Assembly (NCBI GenBank): GCA_943846675.1
Contig: OX044357.1
Span: forward strand, 1-64,000
Source of the DNA: UBA987 sp002292105
GTDB lineage: Bacteria; Bacteroidota; Bacteroidia; NS11-12g; UBA9320
Reading direction: 5' to 3'
DNA length: 64,000 nucleotides
How positions within the stretch are numbered: the stretch's first letter is position 1; every line of letters begins with the position of its first letter. Positions 34,601-42,454 of the stretch are shown here, in pieces. Both the position numbers and the translations under genes were made by a program. The notes beneath the pieces are model-generated. The model did not search any database, had not been told where the DNA came from, and saw only the letters and a list, made by a program, of their open reading frames with translations.

Positions 34601-35123
34601 ATACAAAGTTGTTAACGCCGCAGGTTGCAAAGACTCTGCAAATACGACATTGGTCATAAATCCCAATCCGCCAAAACCAATCATTTCTAAATCTAAGAAT
34701 GAGCTGGTTTCAAGTCATCTAAATGGCAATCAATGGTACGATTTATCGGGTTTGATTGATGGCGCTACAAAACAGCAATTTGAAGCCTCAAAGGATGGTA
34801 TGTACTACACTATTGTAACCTCAGATTCAGGGTGCACAGCAACTTCAGATACATTTGACTTTATGTATGTTGGTGTTGAAAATCAAATACCAAGCTGGTT
34901 GCAAATATGGCCTAACCCCTCACAAAATGGAATGTTTAGGTTAGAAACTGAACAACCAATATCGAATATTTATGTTACTAGCATAACGGGAAAAGTCTTA
35001 CCACATATTGTTGTAGACCAGTCGCATAGGCAAATCAACTTAGTAGATTATCCAAGCGGAATCTATTTTGTGATCATACGTCAAAAGACGCATGACTACA
35101 TCATAAAAATACAGAAGATGTAG
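31671..35123 (+). CDS. LamG-domain exported protein with T9SS type A sorting domain
   Basis: This 1150-residue protein has a signal peptide (RRFLFAFLLFLSAGAGFSQN). A LamG/concanavalin-type domain (about 30-215, LDFDGTNDYVLIKD, TVEAWIKAD, GTWYHVAGSYDGDSVNVYIN) is followed by a linker region with about eight Ig-like repeats. Each repeat carries SVQLTGGSPSGG.F.G.GV and a paired Cys. The terminal T9SS type A sorting domain reads IWPNPSQNGMFRLE and YPSGIYFVII. It would be a large surface or secreted carbohydrate- or protein-binding protein. The frame is intact despite the internal repeats, in contrast to the two broken giant genes. Confidence 0.85.
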   Translation: MYKPTTRRFLFAFLLFLSAGAGFSQNAGAYKCLDFDGTNDYVLIKDHASLNSDSTITVEAWIKADNYGRNVFDNSIFCKHGWSRGNLGYVLRCGAGGKLSFNFADVNGTWREVSTAAVMKTGTWYHVAGSYDGDSVNVYINGELMATTLHTGSISPSSGLTARIGDLANGGGRLFDGMIDEVRVWSTAVDERTLRDWMCRKLSGSHPNYSNLEGNWKLDEDSGTTTSDASPESNTGTLTNGPSVSLSEAVLGDSSFYTYGGSKVSLKSKYNDIVEVSSISGSPSCFHVVVEYQANPQPLANGLSGQLDTTHFYSVFYPEDTSVKFTLSYDFGDKKGLTKADKCGIDLFTKTTTSSGTWTHAGAKYHQNGDSLTIPNQKQSAFGILTYPTDSSSILSSSTGKFALCGNNTLDLTAIGNDSFTYLWGQNDSFLYSVTGNTLTVDSPATYYVIVTRKGTNCSFTSAKVKISRINKPTVSLTGFKGVCESVDSVLLKGGSPSGGIFSGTGVSNGYFLPSTVKQGSYDISYTCTDSNRCSNEAKHSIQVFGLPSFNSSGQPSFCNDKDSVALTFITPTGGTYSGDFISNNYFHIDSANRQNKLYAFSYTYTDANNCANRFDDSLEIKWATPCTLSKTGQLCNLDDSVQLKGTPSKGVFSGNGVSSNYFHPKVAGVGTHNIVYAFTNLLNCTTTDTQQIVVIPNGKATWNQQVSECLNGDSVQLTGGSPSGGYFIVNGITSNGWFNPKTASSGKHELAYVSKDTNGCENKAWVSATVHDTASISFSGNTTYCLFFDPIVLNTGLPTGGKYAGNGVASDTLFPSLAGYGQHPIQYQFTNAKNCISTSSIVYEIFKPDSVSVFGDNKLCVYNDPVVLKTYPSGGTISGKGIIGSVFSPSISGPGKHVITYSISGSKGCKAIDSLIIEVGAKPDASLLPLGSICENDEAFELTNGSPKGLGRYWINGTMADSIHPTDLGQGQFYIEYKVVNAAGCKDSANTTLVINPNPPKPIISKSKNELVSSHLNGNQWYDLSGLIDGATKQQFEASKDGMYYTIVTSDSGCTATSDTFDFMYVGVENQIPSWLQIWPNPSQNGMFRLETEQPISNIYVTSITGKVLPHIVVDQSHRQINLVDYPSGIYFVIIRQKTHDYIIKIQKM

Positions 35124-35126
35124 TGA

Positions 35127-35579
35127 CTAAAACTCTAGTCTTTCTGCGCCCCAAGGGATTCGGGACAGAATAAGCACCAAACCTATGCCATAATACATCA
35201 CAGAAAGTTTGTGCTTTTTAATGTCAGAATCAGCCTTTTTTGCTTTGGATTTTCCAATATGGAATAACACAATACCAATAATCATAACAAGAATATGCTC
35301 AACTGCATAAAACCTGATTTCTGGTGTTTTCATTGCCGCTCCAAAATCTTGGAACGCAGCTTTTATGATTGCACTTGTAAAGAAATACAACACGAGACCT
35401 ATCAGTAACTGCACATCTGCCGTAATTGTTAAAAATAACCCCAACCTTTTGTGTGTTGCGTTGAATGGTTTTTTGCTCAACCAACCACCTAAGCTAGACA
35501 CTATCGCCAGTACAGCGATTAGTAATAATACCCAGCGTAACCATGAATGTGCATGTAGTAACCCTTGTTCCATAATCAA
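35127..35579 (-). CDS. Four-helix membrane protein (cytochrome b-like)
   Basis: This 150-residue protein has four hydrophobic segments (about 14-33, 50-72, 90-112, 127-142). Conserved His residues near the membrane faces (HAHSWLRW, AVEHILVMI, LFHIGKS) resemble small cytochrome-b-type proteins. Homologues are common in Bacteroidota and are usually of unknown function. It lies 36 bases after the TonB receptor stop on the same strand, so it may be read through from the riboswitch-controlled promoter. A link to thiamine uptake is inference only. Confidence 0.6.
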   Translation of the reverse strand: MIMEQGLLHAHSWLRWVLLLIAVLAIVSSLGGWLSKKPFNATHKRLGLFLTITADVQLLIGLVLYFFTSAIIKAAFQDFGAAMKTPEIRFYAVEHILVMIIGIVLFHIGKSKAKKADSDIKKHKLSVMYYGIGLVLILSRIPWGAERLEF

Positions 35580-35615
35580 TGTCTTTGCACAAGATTACAA
35601 TAAATATTGGAAGGA

Positions 35616-38069
35616 TTAAATACGCAGCTTTGCTTTTAACATTATGTTTCTACCTGCCATAGGGTACAAATAGTTGAAGTCTTGTCGTTGACCTTCGATA
35701 TAACCACTGTATGTATAACCGTTAGGAGCATACTGAGCATTTAGACAATTGTTAATATATACACCAAGTGTTATAGGTGCTTGTTTTGATACATTAAGTA
35801 CGTGTTGCAAGGCGAAATTAACCGTTGAAAATGCCTCAAGCTTTCGACCCTCAAACTCTGTATTGTCGAGGTATTGGTGGCCTACATATTTTACGTTGCA
35901 ATAAAGAACGGTGTTCTTACCAGCTTTGTATTGAAGTAATGCCATTCCTATCACTTCTGGAGAGAAGGAAATATTGGTGTTGTTATATGTATTGGATATT
36001 TGTCCATATGTGCCAGTCCATTCACCAACGAATTCCGTAATCGATTCTATCTTATTTTCAGACAGGGTTAAATTTCCTCCTACCTGAAGTTGTTTGGTTA
36101 CAGGGGACTGAGCTTCCAACTCAACCCCGCGTCTATAACTAGATTCGACATTCGTCCTAACAGCCTCCCCAACATCATTAACCGCACCAGTAAGCACCAG
36201 TTGATTGGTATACATCATGTTATAAAGCGTAATGCCATATTGCTTCCCGCCGTGTTGGTAACGATAGCCAATTTCAACGTTATCTAAGTGTTCATGTTCT
36301 GGCCAATCACCAGGTTTATTGTTTCGAAAATCATCTCTTACAGGTTCTCGATTCGCTTGTCCGAATGACGCATAAACTTGGTATGATTTATCACTGTAGG
36401 TTAAGCCAAACTTTGGATTTAAAAAGGTATAGTTTACTGTTTGATTCCCAAATTCCAGATTGTTGTCCAAGCCTTCAAATGAAGAATTGACTTGGCGCTG
36501 TTGAATGTCGATATAAAGCATCCACTTCCCTAAGCGGTACGTTGCTTTTATATAACTGTTCAGTTCTGCTTTTTGCGCATCATTGTCATAGTAGATCGCA
36601 TTTAATTCTTCATAATCCGTAAACTCAGTCGAGATAGCTTCTCCGTAATGGCCTCCATTGTAAATATTACCTCCTGTCCCAATTGTTAGTTGAAGTTTGT
36701 CGCCAGTATAACGTGCGTTTGAAACAAACCCAATTAAGGTATTCTGCAACCATCGTCTTCTTACTACATCTCCAGTTGAAAAAGTATCCGACCCAATAAG
36801 GTAATTTGATATGCCATAATCCGCAAAATCTTCTCCTGCTTTAAATTGCTCGAAATACCCTTTACCTGTAGTTACGTATGCCGCTGTATTTAACGACCAA
36901 TTGGAATTTATTTTATAGTCGTGAAAGAACTGATAATGGTTTTGGTTGTAATTGTCTACCTCATTCTCATAGGTGTAATAGTTGTATGTTTTTGATCCAG
37001 ACTCCTGTAAATTTTGTAAATCAGAACCCACAATGTACAATTGGTTGATATACCTATTGGTTTCGGCAATGTCGCCATAAAATTTAGGTTCTGGTACACC
37101 CCACCAGGCTTGGTAGGTTCGCTCACTGCCTAACAAAATATTTGCTTTGATAGAGGCTTTCTTCCAGTATTTACCCAATATTAAGTTAAGAGATTTCAGG
37201 TCAGAAGAAGCTCGATCAATGTAACCGTCGCTTTCTATTAGTGACCCTCTCAATTGATAACGCCAATTCCCTTTCAAGTTTCCGGAATTGTGTTGTAAAC
37301 TCAATCTATTCGTGGCAAAACTGCCAGTTCCCAATACGACCTGAGTAAACTTCAATGAATCTAAATCATTCGTTCTTATGTTCACACTTGCACCCAAAGA
37401 AGCCCCACCGTTTGAACTTGTGCCAACTCCCCTTTGGATTTGTACACTCTCCGTTGATGATGCAAGATCAGGTAAATTAACCCAGTATACCCCTTGGCTC
37501 TCGGCATCATTTAAGGGAATGCCGTTAATGGTTATGTTCACGCGTGTTGGATCAATACCTCTAATTCGTATTCCAGTATATCCAACTCCATTTCCGGCAT
37601 CTGATGACAACACAGTGGACGGTGTGGTGTTTAATAAAAACGGAAAATCCTTCTGTTGGTCAGATTCTTGAATCTGCTTTGCGCTAATATTGGTTGTGGT
37701 AAGTGGTGCTCTTTTGGCCGCCCTAACACCCGAAATGACAGATGCGTCTAAAAACTCGTAATCCGATTTTATTTCAAAGTTTACCGTATTGACAAGATTC
37801 TCTAATTGTATTGACTTCTCCAATAATTCAAATTGAATGTGGTTTATGACAATCGAATAGGTGCCTGTATGGTTTACCTCTAGTCTGTAATGCCCTTCTT
37901 CATCTGTAACGGTGTTCCACGTTGAAACAGAATCAGTCAATTGAACATAGGCATTTACAACAGGTTGTTTTGGATTCTCAGCATACACAAAACCATTTAA
38001 TTGCACTTGACCTTCCGAGTAACTGACACATGCAGTTAAACAAACGATAACTAAAATAAGATTTTTCAT
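35616..38069 (-). CDS. TonB-dependent receptor under TPP riboswitch control, probable thiamine uptake
   Basis: This 817-residue protein starts at ATG 38069, which gives the signal peptide MKNLILVIVCLTACVSYSEG. The longer frame to 38114 enters the riboswitch. A CarboxypepD_reg head (about 20-100, LNGFVYAENPKQPVVNAYVQ) leads to a plug domain (about 120-225, IRIRGIDPTRVNITINGIPL, SVQIQRGVGTSSNG). A 22-strand barrel follows, ending GRNIMLKAKLRI. It imports a substrate across the outer membrane using TonB energy. A TPP-sensing element directly upstream predicts repression by thiamine pyrophosphate and therefore thiamine or a precursor as substrate. No PnuT-type inner-membrane transporter or thiamine kinase gene follows. 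Confidence 0.85.
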   Translation of the reverse strand: MKNLILVIVCLTACVSYSEGQVQLNGFVYAENPKQPVVNAYVQLTDSVSTWNTVTDEEGHYRLEVNHTGTYSIVINHIQFELLEKSIQLENLVNTVNFEIKSDYEFLDASVISGVRAAKRAPLTTTNISAKQIQESDQQKDFPFLLNTTPSTVLSSDAGNGVGYTGIRIRGIDPTRVNITINGIPLNDAESQGVYWVNLPDLASSTESVQIQRGVGTSSNGGASLGASVNIRTNDLDSLKFTQVVLGTGSFATNRLSLQHNSGNLKGNWRYQLRGSLIESDGYIDRASSDLKSLNLILGKYWKKASIKANILLGSERTYQAWWGVPEPKFYGDIAETNRYINQLYIVGSDLQNLQESGSKTYNYYTYENEVDNYNQNHYQFFHDYKINSNWSLNTAAYVTTGKGYFEQFKAGEDFADYGISNYLIGSDTFSTGDVVRRRWLQNTLIGFVSNARYTGDKLQLTIGTGGNIYNGGHYGEAISTEFTDYEELNAIYYDNDAQKAELNSYIKATYRLGKWMLYIDIQQRQVNSSFEGLDNNLEFGNQTVNYTFLNPKFGLTYSDKSYQVYASFGQANREPVRDDFRNNKPGDWPEHEHLDNVEIGYRYQHGGKQYGITLYNMMYTNQLVLTGAVNDVGEAVRTNVESSYRRGVELEAQSPVTKQLQVGGNLTLSENKIESITEFVGEWTGTYGQISNTYNNTNISFSPEVIGMALLQYKAGKNTVLYCNVKYVGHQYLDNTEFEGRKLEAFSTVNFALQHVLNVSKQAPITLGVYINNCLNAQYAPNGYTYSGYIEGQRQDFNYLYPMAGRNIMLKAKLRI

Positions 38070-38111
38070 TCCTTGAATAATTAAATATCCCAGGAGTTGA
38101 GAGATACGTAT

Positions 38112-38198
38112 CAACTTTCCTACGGCAGCATTATCTGCATCAGGTTCTAGGGTATCATCTCAGCCTTGGAAATAAAAACCCAAAGCACCCCTTTTGTA
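38112..38198 (-). promoter_or_regulatory. TPP riboswitch (THI element)
   Basis: Read on the minus strand, the element has the diagnostic conserved blocks of the thiamine pyrophosphate aptamer: GGGGTGC near the 5' end, CTGAGATGATACCC, then ACCTGATGCAGATAATGC and GCCGTAGGAAAG. It sits about 43 bases before the receptor ATG at 38069. The sequence after the aptamer can form a small hairpin (AGTTGA / TCAACT) that shares its first bases with the end of P1, a plausible switching segment. TPP binding is expected to lower expression. Confidence 0.93.
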
Positions 38199-38266
38199 CG
38201 GGAGCAAATCTAAGTTTTTATATCAATAATTTCACTTATTTGGATCCACCATTCAATTCACGTGTG

Positions 38267-38297
38267 GAAAAATACCGGGTCAATTATGACCCGGTTT
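38267..38297 (-). terminator. Terminator downstream of ssb
   Basis: ACCGGGTC and GACCCGGT arms with a 6-base loop are followed by ATTTTT on the minus strand. It lies 6 bases after the ssb stop. Confidence 0.8.
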
Positions 38298-38302
38298 AAA
38301 GT

Positions 38303-38644
38303 TTAAGACGCTTTTTTGCCGACCATTAACAATTCGTTGACAACAACTTCGGTTGCATAACGTTTTTGACCTTCAGCATCTTCCCAACTTCTGTTATTGA
38401 GCCGACCTTCGATGCAAACCTCTTGTCCTTTCTGAAGGAATTTTTCAGCAATTTCAGCTGTTTTTCCCCACGCTACCAAATTGTGCCACTGCGTTTCTGT
38501 AACCAATTCACCGGTATTTTTCTTGTACGATTCGTTGGTAGCCAGACTAATTTTCGCGACTTTCTTGCCAGAAGCAATTTCTTTCACTTCTGGGTTGTTT
38601 CCTAAATGCCCGACTAGTCGAACACTGTTTTTTAATGAGTTCAT
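38303..38644 (-). CDS. ssb: Single-stranded DNA-binding protein, short form
   Basis: The protein has 113 residues, a complete OB-fold with family motifs (VRLVGHLGNNPEVK, VAKISLATNESY, TQWHNLVAWGKTAEIAEKFL, GRLNNRSWEDAEG). It ends soon after the fold (VVVNELLMVGKKAS) and lacks the flexible linker and the acidic DDxPF tip that recruits partner proteins in the main replicative SSB. It is therefore probably a secondary SSB paralogue, with the main one elsewhere. It is monocistronic between two terminators. Confidence 0.88.
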   Translation of the reverse strand: MNSLKNSVRLVGHLGNNPEVKEIASGKKVAKISLATNESYKKNTGELVTETQWHNLVAWGKTAEIAEKFLQKGQEVCIEGRLNNRSWEDAEGQKRYATEVVVNELLMVGKKAS

Positions 38645-38743
38645 GTGTTTGTCTATTTATGTTATCCAAAGAAACAAATGTCTGCGCAACAATCCTCTTG
38701 AACCTCGATCCGAACTCCTTACGACAGGTAAACATTCTCCCAA

Positions 38744-38774
38744 CAAAAAAAGCGATTCCAAGGAACCGCTTTTT
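38744..38774 (-). terminator. Terminator of the Na/Pi cotransporter gene
   Basis: On the minus strand AAAAAGCGGTTCC and GGAATCGCTTTTTTT form a stem with a T-run, 20 bases after the stop at 38794. A-rich sequence on the other side could allow it to work in both directions. Confidence 0.75.
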
Positions 38775-38793
38775 ACATTATACTTTTAGTGAA

Positions 38794-40482
38794 TTATATT
38801 TCTCCTACCACTGATTCCGTCACGTTGATAAGGTGGTCACCCACACGCTCCAAAGAAGAGAAAATCGTGTTATAAGTCATAGCAGCTTCAACAGGATACC
38901 CAGCCTCCCCGAGTTTATCCTGATTTATCTTACGCATTTCATTACGCTTTTTGTTAATTCGATCCTCAATATCTCTAGCTTTATCCTTGGATACCGTTGC
39001 GTAGTCAGACACCTCTAAGTTTCTAACCATTTCTTCAAATCCCTCGCTAACTAAGGCTAGCATATCTAGTAAGCTCTGGCGTTGCTCTGGTAAGAAATAT
39101 ATTTTCTTTTCATTTTTAACTTCTATGTTCTTACCTATTTGGAAGTAGATGTCACCGATTCGTTCTAAGTCGTTAGCAATATTCATATAGGTTCTAAGAC
39201 GGATTGAAGTTTCAGAAGTGATTTCTCGATCTGCCAGTTTTGTGATGTATGCAGTGATTTCGACCTCCATATTGTCAGTTATACTTTCATATTTGGCTAA
39301 CTTCTTTTGAAGTTTCCTGCGCTTCTTTTCGTCTTTTTCTTGAATTAACGTTTGAAGAAATCCGTTCATCTTGCTTGTAACCTTACCAAAATGCGCTGTC
39401 TCTTTTTGCAATTCTATAGTCGCTAACTCGGGCGTGATAATGCTCCCAGAAATGAATTGAAGCTTACTATTACTTTCGTCTTCATCAATCTTTTCTTTCA
39501 CCGTTTTGGTTGCCACCTTCACAAGCCATGGCACAAATCCAATCATAATCAAAACGTTGAGCATATTAAAACTGGTGTGAAACGCCGACAGACCTAAAGC
39601 CATTCCTTCTTTTGAAGTTGGATCGTCAAATCCTATTGACATCAGGAAGCTAGACAACAGAGGAAGAAAAAGTGGAAGCACAACGACCATCCAAGTAACA
39701 CCTATGACATTAAACAAGGAATGAACCCTTGCTGAACGCTTTGCTGCAGTATTTCCAACTATAGATGCAAGTTCTGCGGTTATTGTAGTACCAATATTTT
39801 CACCCAGTATCATTGCCGCTGAGACATCAAACGGCAACCATCCTTGTGCACACATCGTTAACGTAATAGCCATTGCCGCACTAGATGATTGTACAACAAT
39901 TGTTAGTATGGTTCCGACAAGTACAAAGAATAATCGTGACCAAATACCACTATTTGAGAAGCTTTTTAACCATTCAAGTACTTCTGGATTATGCTTGATA
40001 TCTGGTACAGAGCCCTTTAGTGCACTCAGACCTAAAAATAGGATAGCAAAACCAACGATAAATTCACCCCAGTATTTGACCTTTCCTTTGTTCATAAACA
40101 ACATTGGAACGCCAATGGCAAACAATGGAATCGAATATGCTGATAACTTTACTTTGAAGCCCAAAAATGAAACCAACCAACCAGTGATTGTTGTTCCAAT
40201 ATTGGCTCCCATCATTACACCTGCTGATTCAAGTAATGACAGCAAACCAGCGTTTACAAAACTTACGGTCATCACGGTTGTAGCAGAAGAAGACTGAACC
40301 AACGCTGTAATTAAGAATCCTGTAAATACACCCAGTACTCTATTCTTTGTCATGTTGCCTAGAAACCCCCTTAACTGTGATCCTGCGGCACGCTGAATAC
40401 CTTCACTCATCATTTTCATTCCAAAAATGAAGAAGGCTAATGACCCAATGATTTGAATAATACTACCTATTCCAAAGTCCAT
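38794..40482 (-). CDS. Na+/phosphate cotransporter with C-terminal PhoU-like domain
   Basis: This 562-residue protein has two inverted Na/Pi-cotransporter repeats, each with the family's QSSSA signature (ALVQSSSATTVMT near 60, IVVQSSSAAMAIT near 200), and about nine membrane segments in the first 330 residues. Residues 370-560 form a PhoU-like helical bundle (NDLERIGDIYFQIGKNIEVK, NTIFSSLERVGDHLINVTES). It imports phosphate (or exports anions) across the inner membrane, driven by sodium. The gene is divergent from a phosphate-porin-like gene across a 477-bp interval, suggesting coordinated phosphate regulation. Confidence 0.88.
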   Translation of the reverse strand: MDFGIGSIIQIIGSLAFFIFGMKMMSEGIQRAAGSQLRGFLGNMTKNRVLGVFTGFLITALVQSSSATTVMTVSFVNAGLLSLLESAGVMMGANIGTTITGWLVSFLGFKVKLSAYSIPLFAIGVPMLFMNKGKVKYWGEFIVGFAILFLGLSALKGSVPDIKHNPEVLEWLKSFSNSGIWSRLFFVLVGTILTIVVQSSSAAMAITLTMCAQGWLPFDVSAAMILGENIGTTITAELASIVGNTAAKRSARVHSLFNVIGVTWMVVVLPLFLPLLSSFLMSIGFDDPTSKEGMALGLSAFHTSFNMLNVLIMIGFVPWLVKVATKTVKEKIDEDESNSKLQFISGSIITPELATIELQKETAHFGKVTSKMNGFLQTLIQEKDEKKRRKLQKKLAKYESITDNMEVEITAYITKLADREITSETSIRLRTYMNIANDLERIGDIYFQIGKNIEVKNEKKIYFLPEQRQSLLDMLALVSEGFEEMVRNLEVSDYATVSKDKARDIEDRINKKRNEMRKINQDKLGEAGYPVEAAMTYNTIFSSLERVGDHLINVTESVVGEI

Positions 40483-40959
40483 GTTTTAATTTTTGATATG
40501 TTACTGTTTCTAAAATCTAAATAGTTCCTTATTCGGTTTAGTCAACGAACTATTTTAGACAGAACAAAAATGCACAATATGGCGTGGACTGTAACAATAC
40601 ATAGATTAAATTTTTGTTAAACAGAATCCCTCTTTTAGACTTTTGCAAACACCGTTACCTATCGTCATACAACACTAGTTCTAAATCGGATATTTCAATC
40701 AATTGCAATACAAGTTATTGATTTTAAGCAAATAACATGAAACGTATTGCTAACTCATCAGGCGACAAATGGCATTCAGGTATTGTTTACATGAACAAAT
40801 TCAAAAAAAATATATTTGATTTTTTTAAATCAAGCCACATGCAATGTTATCATATTGTTAAGATTGTATTAAGAGTTGATTATTCTTTGTTAACATTAAC
40901 ATAACAATTGCATACGTTTACAAACCTTTGTTTTTGTTTATTAATTTATAATTATCAAA
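40483..40959. other. Divergent regulatory region, 477 bp
   Basis: This interval lies between the Na/Pi cotransporter and the OprO/P-like porin. It is very AT-rich near the porin end, and no small gene is visible. I looked for enterobacterial-type Pho boxes and saw no clear tandem match; the Bacteroidota PhoB site is poorly defined from memory. Confidence 0.4.
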
Positions 40960-42156
40960 ATGTTAAGTTTTAATAAAATTTTATTTTTTACCTCTACACT
41001 ATTTGTACTAGCCTCAGGCACGGCTTTAGGTCAAAGTACAAAGACATCTTCTTTTGGTAAAGGCATCAACTTCATTACAGATGACTCTACACTAAAAATT
41101 AAATTTCATTATAGAATGCAACAACTTTATGTTGCCGAATATGATGGTACGGATTGGTCGTCTAACGCGCTAATGCGTCGTTCAAGGATTAAACTTGATG
41201 GCTATGCGCTTACGCCAAAATTGGTTTATAAAGTTGAACTTGGATTAACCGGTCGAGATATGAGTGTTTCTAGTGAAGCTGGACAAGGTCGAGGAAGTTC
41301 ACGATTGATTTTAGATGCGGCCTTAAAGTATCAAATGAATAAACATTGGCAGATATGGGCTGGTCAAACGAAATTACCTGGCAACAGAGAGCGAGTTGTA
41401 TCTTCTGCAAACCTGCAGTTTGTTGATCGATCCAATGTAAACAGTAAGTTCAATATCGATCGTGATATGGGGATTCAACTTCATGGTAAGTATAAAGCTG
41501 GGAATATGATCTTTCAACCAAAGTTTGCACTATCCAATGGTGAGGGCAGAGATATAACTGAAGGTAATCATGGTGGTCTATGTTATACTGCTCGTTTAGA
41601 CTTTTTACCTTTCGGAGCATTTGAAGGGAAAAAACAAGATTACATTTTATCAGATCTAACCCGCCAATCAACACCAAAATTAGCTTTGGGTGTTACCTAT
41701 AACCAAAATCAAAACGCAGTCCGTCAGCAAGGTCAGTTGGGCCGTTTTGTAACAGACTCATTAGGTAACTTCGTAGAAAATACATTGACGCAGATTGAAG
41801 CTGATTTGCTTTTTAAGTATCAAGGTTTTTCAGTCTTAGTTGAATACGCCATGACTGAAGGAGCAAAGCAGTTGGTAGATGTTTCTCGAAACTTTAATAC
41901 TGGATCTGGTATAAATATTCAAGCTGGATATTTGCTTAAAAGTAACTGGGAGTTTGCTGCGCGATACACCTCGGTAGCTCCAGATAATGCGACTTTTTCT
42001 GGAATAAAAGAACAGAATGAATACACGCTTGGTATTAGCCGATATATCTCTAATCATAATCTCAAAATTCAATCGGATTACGGTGTGATTGAGACGGTTG
42101 CAGCATCAAGTAGTTCAAATTACAGGTTCCGTTTGCAGGTTGAAATGCAACTGTAG
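40960..42156 (+). CDS. Phosphate-selective porin O/P-like outer-membrane protein
   Basis: This 398-residue protein has a signal peptide (KILFFTSTLFVLASGTALGQ). A 16-strand type barrel has the features of the OprO/OprP family: LKIKFHYRMQQLYVAEY, ALMRRSRIKLDGYA, KHWQIWAGQTKLPGNRERVVSS with FVDRSNVNSKFNIDRDMGIQL, and a final FRLQVEMQL ending in a hydrophobic residue. It allows diffusion of phosphate or polyphosphate across the outer membrane. The divergent Na/Pi cotransporter supports a phosphate role. Substrate preference cannot be read from the sequence. Confidence 0.85.
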   Translation: MLSFNKILFFTSTLFVLASGTALGQSTKTSSFGKGINFITDDSTLKIKFHYRMQQLYVAEYDGTDWSSNALMRRSRIKLDGYALTPKLVYKVELGLTGRDMSVSSEAGQGRGSSRLILDAALKYQMNKHWQIWAGQTKLPGNRERVVSSANLQFVDRSNVNSKFNIDRDMGIQLHGKYKAGNMIFQPKFALSNGEGRDITEGNHGGLCYTARLDFLPFGAFEGKKQDYILSDLTRQSTPKLALGVTYNQNQNAVRQQGQLGRFVTDSLGNFVENTLTQIEADLLFKYQGFSVLVEYAMTEGAKQLVDVSRNFNTGSGINIQAGYLLKSNWEFAARYTSVAPDNATFSGIKEQNEYTLGISRYISNHNLKIQSDYGVIETVAASSSSNYRFRLQVEMQL

Positions 42157-42170
42157 GAGGTTTAAGACAT

Positions 42171-42202
42171 AAAAAAAGGGGGCACTAAGTGCCCCCTTTT
42201 TT
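42171..42202 (+). terminator. Strong terminator after the porin gene
   Basis: AAAAGGGGGCAC-taa-GTGCCCCCTTTT is a perfect stem followed by T-rich sequence, 15 bases after the stop. The symmetric A and T runs allow action on both strands. Confidence 0.88.
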
Positions 42203-42216
42203 ATTGAACTGTTTTA

Positions 42217-42440
42217 TATCTTGTTTGCCGAATATCGATTTTCACCCACCCAAATATGATACAATCCATTAGGTAAATCTATAATGTTAATTTGTACGTC
42301 CTTGGTTGTGTTTTTACACCCATATGGTTTAATTCCATTGCTGTTGCCCAAGTCAAGGTAACTCCGTTCTTCTCATTTACCTCACCATCACAATGAACTA
42401 AATCCACTAGTAAGGCAATGGTATCATTTTGGTAAAAAAT
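42217..42440 (-). pseudogene. Remnant of a T9SS cargo gene (linker plus end of sorting domain)
   Basis: Read on the minus strand, one frame gives QNDTIALLVDLVHCDGEVNE, then NGVTLTWATAMELNHMGV. A shifted frame then gives NIIDLPNGLYHIWVGENRYS and a stop. These match two pieces of the standard flavobacterial cargo ending: the V.LTWATA.E.N domain, and the final DLPNGLYHI strand of the type A sorting domain. Most of the sorting domain between them is deleted and there is no start. It is the fossil of a lost surface protein. Confidence 0.6.
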
Positions 42441-42454
42441 ATAATTGTGGGATA

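Noticed and set aside
40483..40959. Pho-box search in the divergent region
   Set aside because: No convincing tandem CTGTCAT-like match was seen, so no operator is claimed.
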